A DNA stretch of 64,000 nucleotides from Pseudomonas asiatica. GTDB taxonomy: Bacteria; Pseudomonadota; Gammaproteobacteria; Pseudomonadales; Pseudomonadaceae. The notes under the pieces were generated by a model. The model saw only the letters and a list, made by a program, of their open reading frames with translations. It was not told the origin of the DNA and did not search any database. The translations under genes were made by a program, and so were the position numbers. Location: NCBI RefSeq assembly GCF_009932335.1, contig NZ_BLJF01000001.1, positions 558,001 to 622,000 of the forward strand, read 5' to 3'. Below, one piece after another: positions 50,335-60,612 of the stretch. How positions within the stretch are numbered: the first letter of the stretch is position 1; each line of letters begins with the position of its first letter.

Positions 50335-52080
50335 TTACGCCAAAGGCCGGCTATGCGGAAACAGCAGATCGATAAAACGCTCGGCGGTCGGTTGCGGTTC
50401 ATGGTTGGCCAACCCTGCACGCTCGTTGGCCTCGATGATCACGTACTCCGGTTGCCCGGCATCACGCACCATGAAGTCCAGCCCCACCACCGGGATCTCC
50501 AGCGCCCGTGCAGCGCGCACGGCGGCTTCGGCCAGCACCGGGTGCAGGCGTTCGGTCACGTCTTCCAGGGTGCCGCCGGTGTGCAGGTTGGCGGTGCGTC
50601 GCACGGCCAGGCGCTGGCCGGCGGGCAACACGTCGTCGTAGCCAAAGCCCGCCGCGCGCAGGGTGCGCTCGGTTTCGTCGTCCAGTGGAATGCGGCTTTC
50701 GCCACCGGTTGCGGCCTGGCGCCGACGGCTCTGGGCATCGATCAGCTCGCGGATGCTGTGCTTGCCATCGCCCAGCACTTGCGCTGGGTGACGGATGGCT
50801 GCCGCCACCACTTCGTAGCCGATCACCACGATGCGCAGGTCATGCCCGGCATGGAAGCTCTCCAGCAACACGCGGCTGTCGAACTGGCGGGCATGCGCCA
50901 CGGCTTGGGTGATGTCGTCGATGCAGGTGAGGTTCACCGCCACGCCCTGGCCTTGCTCGCCGTCGACCGGCTTGACCACCACCGCGCCATGCTCTTCGAG
51001 AAACGCCAGGTTGTCGTCGGCATTGCCGGCCAGCTGCTGCGCCGGCACCTGCAGCCCGGCATTGTGCAAGGCATGTTGGGTAAGGCGCTTGTCCTGACAC
51101 AGGGTCATGGTCACGGCGCTGGTCAGGTCGCTGAGCGACTCACGGCAGCGAATGCGGCGCCCGCCCAGGCTGAGGGTGAACAGGCCGCCAGCGGCATCGT
51201 CCACTTGTACCTCAATGCCTCGACGCAGCGCTTCGTCGACGATGATGCGTGCGTAGGGGTTGAGGTCGGCTTGAGGCCCCGGCCCCAGAAACAGCTGTTC
51301 GTTGATGCCGTTCTTGCGCTTGACCGCGAAGGTCGGCAGGTTGCGAAAACCCAGCTTCTGGTAAAGGCGCTTGGCCTGGCGGTTGTCGTGCAGTACCGAC
51401 AGGTCCAGGTAGGCCAGGCCGCGGCTCATGAAGTGTTCGATCAGATGGCGCACCAGCACCTCGCCCACGCCGGGGCGGGTGCAGTGCGGGTCTACCGCCA
51501 GGCACCAGAGGCTGCTGCCGTGCTCGGGGTCGTCGAACGCCTTGGCGTGGTTCAGGCCCATGACACTGCCGATCACCGCGCCGCTGTCTTCGTCCTCGGC
51601 CAGCCAGTACGCCGGGCCGCCCAAGTGCAGAGGCGTAAGCAGCTCGGCGTCCACCGGCAACATGCCGCGCGCCTGGTACAGGGTGTTGATCGCCTGCCAG
51701 TCGCCCGGGTTCTGCGCCCGGCGCACGCGAAAGCCGCGGAACACCCGCTGCGCCGGGCGGTAGTCGGTGAACCACAGGCGCAGGGTGTCGGACGGGTCGA
51801 GGAACAGTTGCTGCGGGGCCTGGGCCAGCAGCTGCTGCGGCGCGGCCACGTACAGGGCGATATCGCGCTCGCCGGGGCGTTCTTCCAGCAGGTCGGCGGC
51901 CAGGTCGGCCGGGTTGGGGTAGGTGTGGCCGATCAGCAGCCGGCCCCAGCCGCAATGTACGGCGCGCGGCTGGTCGTGGGGCTGGCCGCCGTCGCCGGCC
52001 AGGCGCGCCTGCAGGCGCTCGTAGGACGGCGCCTGGCCGCGCAGCAGGCGCTGACCGTAAGCGATTTCATGGGCTTTCAT
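50335..52080 (-). CDS. ngg: N-acetylglutaminylglutamine synthetase
   Basis: The 581-residue protein joins a GNAT acetyltransferase domain (residues about 115-270; LWCLAVDPHCTRPGVGEVLVRHLI) to an ATP-grasp ligase (residues 320-580; VVVKPVDGEQGQGVAVNL, GLDFMVRDAGQPEYVIIEANERAG). It should acetylate glutamine and join it to a second glutamine, making the precursor of the osmolyte NAGGN. It starts three bases after the asnO stop. Osmotic induction is known for this system, but no signal is seen here. Confidence 0.94.
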   Translation of the reverse strand: MKAHEIAYGQRLLRGQAPSYERLQARLAGDGGQPHDQPRAVHCGWGRLLIGHTYPNPADLAADLLEERPGERDIALYVAAPQQLLAQAPQQLFLDPSDTLRLWFTDYRPAQRVFRGFRVRRAQNPGDWQAINTLYQARGMLPVDAELLTPLHLGGPAYWLAEDEDSGAVIGSVMGLNHAKAFDDPEHGSSLWCLAVDPHCTRPGVGEVLVRHLIEHFMSRGLAYLDLSVLHDNRQAKRLYQKLGFRNLPTFAVKRKNGINEQLFLGPGPQADLNPYARIIVDEALRRGIEVQVDDAAGGLFTLSLGGRRIRCRESLSDLTSAVTMTLCQDKRLTQHALHNAGLQVPAQQLAGNADDNLAFLEEHGAVVVKPVDGEQGQGVAVNLTCIDDITQAVAHARQFDSRVLLESFHAGHDLRIVVIGYEVVAAAIRHPAQVLGDGKHSIRELIDAQSRRRQAATGGESRIPLDDETERTLRAAGFGYDDVLPAGQRLAVRRTANLHTGGTLEDVTERLHPVLAEAAVRAARALEIPVVGLDFMVRDAGQPEYVIIEANERAGLANHEPQPTAERFIDLLFPHSRPLA

Positions 52081-52083
52081 CGG

Positions 52084-53871
52084 TCAGATTCCTTGTTCGC
52101 TCAGCCACAGGTTCAGCGCCGCCAGCTGCCACAGCTTGGAGCCGCGTAGCGGTGTCAGCTGGCCGTGCGGGTTGCTCAGCAGGCGGTCGAGCATGGCCGG
52201 GTTGAACAGCCCGCGGTCCTGGCTGGGGTCGGTCAGCAGTTCACGTACCCAGCCGAGGGTGGCGCCTTCCAGATGCTTCAGGCCCGGCACCGGGAAGTAG
52301 CCCTTCTTGCGGTCGATCACCTCGTGCGGGATCACCCGCCGCGCCGCCTGCTTGAGCACCTGCTTGCCGCCGTCGGGCAGCTTGAAGCGTGCCGGAATGC
52401 GTGCCGAAAGCTCCACCAGCCGGTAGTCGAGGAATGGCGTGCGCGCCTCCAGGCCCCAGGCCATGGTCATGTTGTCGACCCGTTTGACCGGGTCGTCGAC
52501 CAGCATCACCGTGCTGTCCAGGCGTAGCGCCTTGTCTACCGCATCGGGGGCGCCAGGGCGGGCGAAGTGTTCACGGACAAAGTCGCCCGCTGCGTCGCTT
52601 TCCAGCAGCCAGGGTGCCTGCACGGTGTCGCGGTACTCGGCGTGGCTGCGATCGAAGAAGGCTTCGCGGTAGGCGGTAAAGGCATCCTCTGCGCCGTCCA
52701 CCTGCGGGTACCAGTGGTAGCCGGCGAACAGCTCGTCGGCGCCCTGGCCGCTTTGCACGCCCTTGCAGTGCCTGGCCACTTCCCGCGACAGCAGGTAGAA
52801 GGCGATGCAGTCATGGCTGACCATGGGTTCGCTCATGGCGCGGAAGGCGGCTGGCAACTGGTCGATGATTTCGTGCTCGGCAATGCGCAGCTGGTGGTGA
52901 CGGGTGCCGTAGTGCCTGGCGATCAGGTCGGAGTACTGGAACTCGTCGCCGCGTTCGCCACCGGCATCCTCGAAACCGATGGAGAAGGTCGACAGGTCAT
53001 CCACGCCCACTTCGCGCAGCAGGCCGACCAGCAGGCTGGAATCGACCCCGCCAGACAGCAGTACACCTACGTCCACTGCTGCCCGTTGGCGAATGGCCAC
53101 GGCGTCGCGGGTGGCGTCGAGCACGCGGGTGGTCCAGCCTTCCAGGTCCAGCTCACGTTCATCGGGGTTGGCGCCGTAGTGCAGCTGCCACCAGGTCTGG
53201 CGTTCCACTTCGCCATGACGATCGATGCGCATCCAGGTGCCGGGTTCCAGCTTTTGCACGTTGGCCAGCAGGGTGCGTGGCGCCGGCACCACGGCGTGGA
53301 AATTCAGGTAGTGGTTGAGTGCCACCGGGTCGAGCATCGGGTCGATGTCACCACCCTTGAGCAGCGCTGGCAGGGTCGAGGCGAAGCGCAGGCGCTCGCC
53401 GTTGCGCGACAGGTACAAGGGCTTTACGCCCAGGCGGTCGCGGGCGAGGAACAGGCGCTGGTTGTCGCGTTCCCAGATGGCCAGGGCGAACATGCCATTG
53501 AGCTTGGGCAGCAGGGCCGCGCCCCAGGCGTGGTAGCCCTTCAGCAACACCTCGGTGTCGCCGTCGGACCAGAAGCTGTAGCCCAGGGCTTGCAGCTCCT
53601 GGCGCAGTTCGGGGAAGTTGTAGATGGCGCCGTTGAAGGCCAGCGACAGGCCCAGGGTGTTGTCCACCATCGGCTGGGCAGAGCCGTCGGACAGGTCCAT
53701 GATTTTCAGGCGCCGGTGGCCGAGGGCGATCGGGCCTTGGCTATGGAAGCCCCAGGCATCCGGGCCGCGGGGCGCCAGGTGGTGGGTTATGCGCTCTACC
53801 GCAGCCAGGTCGGCTGGGCGAGGGGCTTGGTCGATGGGTGTAAAACGCAACTCTCCTGCTAATCCGCACAT
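52084..53871 (-). CDS. asnO: N-acetylglutaminylglutamine amidotransferase (AsnB-like)
   Basis: The 595-residue enzyme begins MCGLAGEL, giving the N-terminal nucleophile Cys of class II glutaminases. Residues 1-210 are the glutaminase and 230-595 the asparagine-synthetase-like domain, with the PP-loop GVLLSGGVDSSLLVGLL near residue 265. It amidates the dipeptide to the final NAGGN. It leads the cluster; its promoter must lie in 53872-53975. Confidence 0.95.
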   Translation of the reverse strand: MCGLAGELRFTPIDQAPRPADLAAVERITHHLAPRGPDAWGFHSQGPIALGHRRLKIMDLSDGSAQPMVDNTLGLSLAFNGAIYNFPELRQELQALGYSFWSDGDTEVLLKGYHAWGAALLPKLNGMFALAIWERDNQRLFLARDRLGVKPLYLSRNGERLRFASTLPALLKGGDIDPMLDPVALNHYLNFHAVVPAPRTLLANVQKLEPGTWMRIDRHGEVERQTWWQLHYGANPDERELDLEGWTTRVLDATRDAVAIRQRAAVDVGVLLSGGVDSSLLVGLLREVGVDDLSTFSIGFEDAGGERGDEFQYSDLIARHYGTRHHQLRIAEHEIIDQLPAAFRAMSEPMVSHDCIAFYLLSREVARHCKGVQSGQGADELFAGYHWYPQVDGAEDAFTAYREAFFDRSHAEYRDTVQAPWLLESDAAGDFVREHFARPGAPDAVDKALRLDSTVMLVDDPVKRVDNMTMAWGLEARTPFLDYRLVELSARIPARFKLPDGGKQVLKQAARRVIPHEVIDRKKGYFPVPGLKHLEGATLGWVRELLTDPSQDRGLFNPAMLDRLLSNPHGQLTPLRGSKLWQLAALNLWLSEQGI

Positions 53872-53975
53872 AGGTCCTTACCGGTTTTTCCGTTGGGGAG
53901 GGGGTGCCCCGGATTAGGGCACCTTAAGGAACTGACCCATGTGGTTTGCGAGAGTTTTAGATCGATCTGTTATAT

Positions 53976-54092
53976 GGGGCTGCTGCGCAGCCCTTCGCGG
54001 GCTCGCCCGCACAGGTTCACCACAGGCCTGGGGCCTTACGCGGTCCCTGTGGGAGCTGGCTTGCCGGCGATTGGGCTGCGCAGCAGCCCCCG
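53976..54092. repeat. Mixed REP inverted pair
   Basis: The left unit is GCGGGCTCGCCCGC (shortened) and the right unit GCCGGC type; the outer arms GGGGCTGCTGCGCAGCCC match on both sides. It lies six bases from the mnmC stop. Confidence 0.83.
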
Positions 54093-54098
54093 GCCCGA

Positions 54099-56063
54099 TC
54101 ACTTCCCACGAATCAACCTGCGCAAGGCAAACCGATTCGGGTGGCACGCCTCCGCCACCGCCCGTGGCAACGGCAGCGGTTCCCCGCATACCCACGCCGC
54201 CACCAGTTCGCCGCTCAACGGCGCCGTGATCAACCCGCGCGAGCCGTGCCCGCTGTTCACATACAACCCATCCAGCCAGGGGCAGGCCACATCCGGCACC
54301 TGCCGCGCATCCCGGCCCAGCACTGCATATGCCTGGGCGAACGCCTGCGCATCCGCCACCGGCCCGACGATCGGCAGGTAATCCGGGCTGGTGCAACGGA
54401 ACGCTGCACGGCCTTCCAACTGCCCGGGGTCCAGTTCGGCGGCGCCCAGGCGCTGGGCAAGGTCGACCGAAATCTCGTCCAGCAATGCCAGGTTGCCCTG
54501 GTGCTCGGCTACCGTCGGCGCCAGGTCTGTGCTGTGGAAGTCGAAGCTCGCGCCCAAGGTGTGTTCATCGCCGCGCGGCGGCGCTACATAGCCTTCCGCA
54601 CACACCACGGTGCGCAGCGCGCGGCTGCTGGGGGTGGCCGGCAGGCGGGTGATCTGCCCGCGGATGCGCTTGAGCGGCAGCTGCGCGCATGGTTCGAAGC
54701 GCAGTATGTCGGCGGCACCGGCCAGCACCACCACCGGCGCGCTGGCCAGCAAACGTTCGCCAGCCCAGGCTTGCCACTGCCCGTCGACCTTGCGCAGCTC
54801 GAGCACCTCCTGGTGCGTCAGTAGGCGAATACCCGGGTGCTGCAACTGCTGCTGGCACAGCGCCGGCGGGTGCACCCAGCCACCTTCGGGATAGAACAGC
54901 CCGCCAGCCGGCAAGGCCACACCTGCGATGGCTTCGGCTTCTGCACGTTCCAGCGAGTGCAGCAGGCCATGTTCGAAGGCCCCAGCCAGTTTGCCCTGGC
55001 GTTCGGCTTCCTTGCTGTCGAAGGCCAGTTGCAGCACGCCGCAGGCATCCCAGTCGTGGCCACGTTGCAGGCGCTGCAGCTGGCGCCGGGTATAGCCGAA
55101 ACCGGCGAGGATCATCTGCGACAACGCCGTGCCATGGGCGGACAGCTTGAGGTACAGCACCCCTTGCGGGTTACCCGAAGCTTCCCGAGCCGGCGTGTCG
55201 TGGCGTTCCAGCACGGTAACCTGCCAGCCACGCCGTGCCAGGCTGGCGGCGGTGGTGCTGCCGGCGAGCCCGGCGCCTATCACCAGCGCTTCACGCGGCC
55301 CCGCAACGGCAGCCGGGCGCGCATACCATGGCGCACCGGGGCTGGGCACAGGGCCGACATAGGCGCCGCTCATCACTTCCCATTTCTTGCCGATGCCCGG
55401 CACCTTCTTCATGGCGAAGCCGGCATCGACCAGGCTGCGGCGTACCCAGCCGGTGGTGGTGAAGGTGCCTAGCACCGTGCCCGGGTGTGACAGCCGTGCC
55501 AGTTGCGCGAACAGCTCCGGGGTCCACATGTCGGGGTTCTTGGCCGGCGCGAAGCCGTCGAGGAACCACACATCGATCTGCGCATCGAGTTGCGGCAGCT
55601 GCTCCAGTACGTCGCCTATCAGCAGGGTGAGGGTGACCCGGCCGTTGTCGAAGGTGAACTGCTGGAAGCCAGGGTGCACCGCAACGTACTGCTCCAGCAG
55701 GGGCTGGCTGTAGGCCGCCAGTTCCGGCCACAGGCGTATGGCGCGGGCCAGATCGTCGCGGCCGAGGGGGTATTTTTCGACGCTGACGAAATGCAGGCGG
55801 GCCTCGGCATGGGCGTGCTGCTCGAACAGTTGCCAGGCGCAGTAGAAATTCATGCCGGTGCCGAACCCGGTTTCGCCGATCACCACGCAGGCGTGCGGGG
55901 CGAGGTTGGCAAAGCGCTCGGCCAGACGGGTTTGCCCGAGAAACACGTGCCTGGTTTCTTCGATGCCTTCGTTGACTGCGAAATAGACGTCGTCGTATTG
56001 CCGCGAATGGGGGCGGCCCTGGTCGTCCCAGTCGATCTGGGCGTGCTGGAGGAGGGTGGACAT
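54099..56063 (-). CDS. mnmC: Bifunctional tRNA modification enzyme MnmC
   Basis: The 654-residue protein has two domains. Residues 1-240 are a SAM methyltransferase (VVIGETGFGTGMNFYCAW, VWFLDGFAPAKNPDMWTPELF). Residues 255-654 are an FAD-dependent oxidoreductase (ALVIGAGLAGSTTAASLARRGWQVTVLERH, VNSGHGSRGLITAPLSGELVA). Together they finish 5-methylaminomethyl-2-thiouridine at the tRNA wobble base: the C-terminal domain removes the carboxymethyl group and the N-terminal domain methylates. Length and order match E. coli MnmC. Confidence 0.96.
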   Translation of the reverse strand: MSTLLQHAQIDWDDQGRPHSRQYDDVYFAVNEGIEETRHVFLGQTRLAERFANLAPHACVVIGETGFGTGMNFYCAWQLFEQHAHAEARLHFVSVEKYPLGRDDLARAIRLWPELAAYSQPLLEQYVAVHPGFQQFTFDNGRVTLTLLIGDVLEQLPQLDAQIDVWFLDGFAPAKNPDMWTPELFAQLARLSHPGTVLGTFTTTGWVRRSLVDAGFAMKKVPGIGKKWEVMSGAYVGPVPSPGAPWYARPAAVAGPREALVIGAGLAGSTTAASLARRGWQVTVLERHDTPAREASGNPQGVLYLKLSAHGTALSQMILAGFGYTRRQLQRLQRGHDWDACGVLQLAFDSKEAERQGKLAGAFEHGLLHSLERAEAEAIAGVALPAGGLFYPEGGWVHPPALCQQQLQHPGIRLLTHQEVLELRKVDGQWQAWAGERLLASAPVVVLAGAADILRFEPCAQLPLKRIRGQITRLPATPSSRALRTVVCAEGYVAPPRGDEHTLGASFDFHSTDLAPTVAEHQGNLALLDEISVDLAQRLGAAELDPGQLEGRAAFRCTSPDYLPIVGPVADAQAFAQAYAVLGRDARQVPDVACPWLDGLYVNSGHGSRGLITAPLSGELVAAWVCGEPLPLPRAVAEACHPNRFALRRLIRGK

Positions 56064-56120
56064 GGTTGGCTCGGTTGCAGCGGATGGGCGGATTTTATGC
56101 CATCTGAGGATTTTGCGCTG

Positions 56121-56165
56121 GCTGTGCCGGCCCTATCGCCGGCAAGCCAGCTCCCACAAGTACTG
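56121..56165. repeat. Single REP unit
   Basis: One unit GCCGGCCCTATCGCCGGCAAGCCAGCTCC without an inverted partner, between divergent mnmC and pap. Confidence 0.82.
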
Positions 56166-56216
56166 CACAAGCCTTCAAATCCGCTAGTCTTGCTTATCCA
56201 TTGAAGGAGCCAGTGC

Positions 56217-57710
56217 ATGTTCGAATCCGCAGAAATCGGCCACAGCATCGACAAGGAGGCTTACGACGCCGAGGTACCCGCTTTGCGCGAGGCCCTGCTC
56301 GAAGCCCAGTACGAACTCAAGCAGCAGGCGCGCTTCCCGGTGATCGTGCTGATCAACGGTATCGAAGGCGCCGGCAAGGGCGAGACGGTCAAACTGCTGA
56401 ACGAGTGGATGGACCCGCGCATGATCGATGTGCTCACCTTCGACCAGCAGACCGACGAAGAGCTGGCCCGCCCGCCGGCCTGGCGCTACTGGCGGGCCCT
56501 GCCACCCAAGGGGCGGATGGGCGTGTTCTTCGGCAACTGGTACAGCCAGATGCTGCAGGGGCGGGTGCACGGGGTGTTCAAGGATGCCGTGCTCGACCAG
56601 GCCATCACCGGCGCCGAACGCCTGGAAGAGATGCTGTGCGACGAAGGTGCGTTGATCATCAAGTTCTGGTTCCACCTGTCCAAGAAGCAGATGAAGGCGC
56701 GGCTGAAATCGCTCAAGGACGACCCGCTGCACAGCTGGAAGATCAGCCCGCTGGACTGGCAGCAGTCGGAAACCTACGACCGTTTCGTGCGCTTTGGTGA
56801 GCGCGTGCTGCGCCGCACCAGCCGCGACTACGCGCCATGGCATGTCATTGAGGGCGTCGATCCGAACTACCGCAGCCTGGCGGTAGGGCGCATCCTGCTG
56901 GAAAGCCTGCAGGCGGCACTGGACAACAATCCCAAAGGCAAGCACCAGGGCAACGTCGCCCCGCTGGGCCGCAGCATCGACCAGCGCAGCCTGCTCGGCG
57001 CGCTGGACATGACCCTGCGCTTGGACAAGTCCGACTACCAGGAGCAACTGGTCACCGAGCAGGCCCGCCTGGCCGGCCTGCTGCGCCACAAGCACATGCG
57101 TCGGCATGCCTTGGTGGCGGTGTTCGAAGGCAACGACGCTGCCGGCAAAGGGGGCGCCATCCGCCGCGTGGCGGCAGCGCTGGACCCGCGCCAGTACCGC
57201 ATCGTGCCCATTGCCGCGCCCACTGAAGAAGAGCGCGCGCAGCCATACCTGTGGCGGTTCTGGCGGCACATTCCGGCGCGTGGCAAGTTCACCATCTTCG
57301 ACCGTTCCTGGTATGGCCGGGTGCTGGTGGAACGTGTGGAAGGCTTCTGCAGCCCGGCCGACTGGATGCGTGCCTACAGCGAGATCAACGATTTCGAGGA
57401 ACAGCTGGTGAATGCCGGCACGGTGGTGGTCAAGTTCTGGCTGGCGATCGACCAGCAGACCCAGCTGGAGCGTTTCGAAGAGCGCGAGCAGATCCCGTTC
57501 AAGCGTTACAAGATCACCGAGGATGACTGGCGCAACCGCGACAAGTGGGACGACTATGTCCAGGCGGTGGGCGACATGGTCGACCGCACCAGCACCGAGA
57601 TTGCGCCGTGGACGCTGGTGGAGGCCAACGACAAGCGCTGGGCGCGGGTGAAGGTGTTGCGCACCATCAACCAGGCGCTTGAGGCGGCGTTTGCCAGGGA
57701 CAAGAAATAG
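56217..57710 (+). CDS. pap: Polyphosphate:AMP phosphotransferase
   Basis: The 497-residue protein holds two PPK2 domains in tandem (class II PPK2). Each has a Walker A motif: INGIEGAGKGE near residue 47 and FEGNDAAGKGG near 306. The second also has FDRSWYGRVLVERVEGF (Walker B and lid). Such enzymes make ADP from AMP and polyphosphate. The N-terminal copy is more divergent and may be regulatory. A GAAGGAG ribosome site precedes the ATG. Confidence 0.95.
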   Translation: MFESAEIGHSIDKEAYDAEVPALREALLEAQYELKQQARFPVIVLINGIEGAGKGETVKLLNEWMDPRMIDVLTFDQQTDEELARPPAWRYWRALPPKGRMGVFFGNWYSQMLQGRVHGVFKDAVLDQAITGAERLEEMLCDEGALIIKFWFHLSKKQMKARLKSLKDDPLHSWKISPLDWQQSETYDRFVRFGERVLRRTSRDYAPWHVIEGVDPNYRSLAVGRILLESLQAALDNNPKGKHQGNVAPLGRSIDQRSLLGALDMTLRLDKSDYQEQLVTEQARLAGLLRHKHMRRHALVAVFEGNDAAGKGGAIRRVAAALDPRQYRIVPIAAPTEEERAQPYLWRFWRHIPARGKFTIFDRSWYGRVLVERVEGFCSPADWMRAYSEINDFEEQLVNAGTVVVKFWLAIDQQTQLERFEEREQIPFKRYKITEDDWRNRDKWDDYVQAVGDMVDRTSTEIAPWTLVEANDKRWARVKVLRTINQALEAAFARDKK

Positions 57711-57724
57711 CCAGGCTTGTTGGT

Positions 57725-57839
57725 TGCCTGTTCTGGCCTCTTCGCGGGCACGCCCGCTCCCACAGGATTTGCACACACTCTGAATCTTGTGGGGTCCCAG
57801 TGGGAGCGGGCGTGCCCGCGAAAGGGCCAGAACAGGCAG
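57725..57839. repeat. REP inverted pair between pap and the EamA gene
   Basis: Inverted pair of the GCGGGCACGCCCGC subtype. The rest of the 255-base gap shows no clear feature. Confidence 0.87.
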
Positions 57840-57965
57840 CACACCTGCCAAGCCATGCCGCAGAAGAATGACCTGATGAATTCTTTTCCCGGCACCCACC
57901 ACCGTCCCCGCCCTCCAAGCCCGTAGAATTCAACCACCCCCACCACGGGCTCGATCGAGGATTTT

Positions 57966-58931
57966 ATGCACACCATTACCGGCCGCTGGGGCTATGGCCT
58001 TTTCCTGGCACTTTTGACGGCGTTGCTCTGGGGCATCCTGCCGATCAAGCTCAAGCAGGTGCTGCAAGTGGTCGACCCGGTCACCGTCACCTGGTACCGC
58101 CTGCTGGTCTCCGGCGGCCTGCTGTGCGCCTGGCTGGCCGCCAAGCGCAGGCTGCCTTCCTTCAGCAAGCTGACGCCCAAGGGCAAAGGCCTGGTGGTAG
58201 TGGCCGTGCTTGGCCTGATGGGCAACTACGTGCTGTACCTGATCGGCCTGAACCTGCTCAGCCCGGGCACCGCGCAACTGGTCGTGCAGATCGGCCCGGT
58301 GCTGTTGCTGGTGGCCAGCGTGTTCGTGTTCCGCGAGCGCTTCAGCCTGGGGCAGGGCGTGGGTCTGCTGATCCTGCTGGCGGGGTTCGGGCTGTTTTTC
58401 AACCAGCGCCTGGAAGAGCTGCTGACCTCGCTCGGCACCTATACCACCGGCGTGCTGACCATCCTGTTGGCCACCAGCGTCTGGGTGTTCTATGCGCTCA
58501 GCCAGAAGCAGTTGCTGACGGTGTGGCATTCGCAGCAGGTAATGATGGTGATCTACCTCAGTTGCGCCGCGCTGCTGACACCCTGGGCCCACCCGTTGGA
58601 GGCGTTGCAGCTGACCCCGGTGCAAGGCTGGCTGTTGCTGGCCTGTTGCCTGAACACCCTGGTGGCCTATGGCGCGTTCGCCGAGGCGCTGGCGCACTGG
58701 GAGGCGTCGCGGGTGAGTGCCACGCTGGCGCTGACCCCGCTGGTGACCTTTGTCGCGGTGGCACTGGCGGCGTTGGTCTGGCCTGATTATGTGCACGCCG
58801 AGGACATCAATGCCCTGGGCTATGTGGGGGCGGTGACCGTGGTGCTGGGCTCGGCGCTGGTGGCACTGGGGCCTTCGCTGGTGGCCGGGTGGCGCGCCCG
58901 CAAGTTCAAGAGGGTTGCGCGCTCTGTGTAG
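57966..58931 (+). CDS. EamA family (DMT) transporter
   Basis: The 321-residue protein has ten predicted helices in two EamA halves, as in RarD/YdcZ-type drug/metabolite transporters. The opening WGYGLFLALLTALLWGILPIKLKQVL and the second-half VSATLALTPLVTFVAVALAAL are typical. The substrate is unknown. GAGG precedes the ATG. The final TAG stop lies inside the first bases of the REP palindrome that follows. Confidence 0.88.
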   Translation: MHTITGRWGYGLFLALLTALLWGILPIKLKQVLQVVDPVTVTWYRLLVSGGLLCAWLAAKRRLPSFSKLTPKGKGLVVVAVLGLMGNYVLYLIGLNLLSPGTAQLVVQIGPVLLLVASVFVFRERFSLGQGVGLLILLAGFGLFFNQRLEELLTSLGTYTTGVLTILLATSVWVFYALSQKQLLTVWHSQQVMMVIYLSCAALLTPWAHPLEALQLTPVQGWLLLACCLNTLVAYGAFAEALAHWEASRVSATLALTPLVTFVAVALAALVWPDYVHAEDINALGYVGAVTVVLGSALVALGPSLVAGWRARKFKRVARSV

Positions 58932-59043
58932 GAGCGGCCTTGTGTCGCGATGGGCTGCGCAGCAGCCCCAGAAATCTATGTTGCTGCCGAGATTTCTGGG
59001 GCTGCTGCGCAGCCCATCGCGACACAAGGCCGCTCCTACAGGG
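58927..59043. repeat. REP pair forming a perfect 50-bp-arm palindrome
   Basis: Arms 58927-58976 and 58991-59040 are exact reverse complements, with a 14-base spacer. The body is the ATCGCGACACAAGGCCGC subtype. It separates the convergent EamA and fumC genes and likely terminates or protects both messages. Confidence 0.92.
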
Positions 59044-59062
59044 GAGCGCGGTCTCTGAGCTG

Positions 59063-60457
59063 TCAGCCTTTGCCCCCCGGAGCCAGCATGTTCTCCGGCC
59101 TCACCCACTGGTCGAACTGCTCATTGGTCAGGTACTTCAACTCCAGTGCCGCCTCGCGCAAGGTCTTGCCTTCGCCATAGGCCTTCTTGGCAATTTCCGC
59201 TGCCTTGTCATAGCCAATATGCGGGTTCAACGCCGTCACCAGCATCAGCCCCCGTTCCAGGTGCGCCGCCATCTGCTCGGCATCCGGCTCGATGCCCGCC
59301 ACGCAGTGCTGCTGGAAGTTGCGGCAGCCGTCAGCCAGCAATTCGATCGACTGCAGCAAGTTGTGGATGATCACCGGCTTGAACACGTTCAGTTGCAAAT
59401 GCCCCTGGCTGGCGGCAAAGCCGATCGCCGCGTCGTTGCCCAGCACCTGACAGGCCAGCATCGACAGCGCCTCGCACTGGGTAGGGTTGACCTTGCCTGG
59501 CATGATTGAGCTGCCCGGCTCGTTGGCCGGCAGGCGTACCTCGGCCAACCCGGCGCGCGGGCCGGAACCCAGCAGGCGCAGGTCATTGGCGATTTTCATC
59601 AGGGCCACGGCCAGGGTCTTCAGGGCGCCGGCCAGGCTGGTCAGCGGCTCGTGGCCGGCGAGGGCAGCGAACTTGTTCGGCGCAGTGACGAACGGCAAGC
59701 CGGACAGCGCCGCCAGCTCGGCGGCGATGGCTTCGGCAAAACCGTGCGGGGCGTTGAGCCCGGTGCCCACGGCAGTGCCGCCCTGAGCCAGCTCGCACAC
59801 TGCCGGCAGGGTGGCGCGGATGGCACGCTGGGCGTAGTCGAGTTGGGCGACGAAGGCCGAGACCTCCTGGCCGAAGGTGATCGGCGTGGCGTCCATCATG
59901 TGCGTGCGACCGGTCTTTACCAGCTTGTGGTGGCGTGCCGACAGCTCGGCCAGCCCCGAGGACAGCTCTGCGATGGCCGGCAGCAGCTTGTCGTGCACCG
60001 CCTGCGCCGCAGCGATATGCATGGCGGTGGGGAAGCAGTCGTTGGAGCTCTGCGAGCGGTTGACGTGGTCGTTGGGGTGTACGGGCGCCTTGCCGCCACG
60101 GCCGTTGCCGGCCAGCTCATTGGCCCGCCCGGCGATCACTTCGTTCACGTTCATGTTGCTCTGGGTGCCGCTGCCGGTCTGCCAGACCACCAGCGGGAAC
60201 TGGTCGTCATGCTCGCCGTCCAGCACTTCGTCAGCGGCCTGTTCGATCAGCCGGGCGATGTCGGCCGGCAAGTCGCCGTTACGGTCGTTGACGCGTGCCG
60301 CGGCCTTCTTGATCAGCGCCAGGGCATGCAGCACCGCGATGGGCATGCGTTCCTTGCCAATGGCGAAGTTGATCAGCGAACGCTGGGTCTGCGCACCCCA
60401 GTAGGCGTCCTCAGGAACTTCGACCGGGCCCAGGCTGTCTGTCTCGATACGGCTCAT
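59063..60457 (-). CDS. fumC: Class II fumarate hydratase
   Basis: The 464-residue iron-independent fumarase converts fumarate to malate. The signature [17 protein letters not shown] lies near residue 318. [14 protein letters not shown] and the catalytic His region ([13 protein letters not shown]) are present, and the length matches FumC. In Pseudomonas a fumC copy is often iron-repressed with sodA; no such neighbour or Fur box is seen here. Confidence 0.96.
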   Translation of the reverse strand: MSRIETDSLGPVEVPEDAYWGAQTQRSLINFAIGKERMPIAVLHALALIKKAAARVNDRNGDLPADIARLIEQAADEVLDGEHDDQFPLVVWQTGSGTQSNMNVNEVIAGRANELAGNGRGGKAPVHPNDHVNRSQSSNDCFPTAMHIAAAQAVHDKLLPAIAELSSGLAELSARHHKLVKTGRTHMMDATPITFGQEVSAFVAQLDYAQRAIRATLPAVCELAQGGTAVGTGLNAPHGFAEAIAAELAALSGLPFVTAPNKFAALAGHEPLTSLAGALKTLAVALMKIANDLRLLGSGPRAGLAEVRLPANEPGSSIMPGKVNPTQCEALSMLACQVLGNDAAIGFAASQGHLQLNVFKPVIIHNLLQSIELLADGCRNFQQHCVAGIEPDAEQMAAHLERGLMLVTALNPHIGYDKAAEIAKKAYGEGKTLREAALELKYLTNEQFDQWVRPENMLAPGGKG

Positions 60458-60612
60458 TCTGTACTCACTCCCTTGTAGTTCGAAATCGCAGTTTAGGCCC
60501 TGATTCGACCGAGCGGTTCAGTCGCTCGTCGTGCCACTTGAGCACATCGCCACCACGGCGCAGAATGCTCTACTCTGAGGTACCCGCCTCCCTCTCTTCT
60601 GAAGGAAATGCA

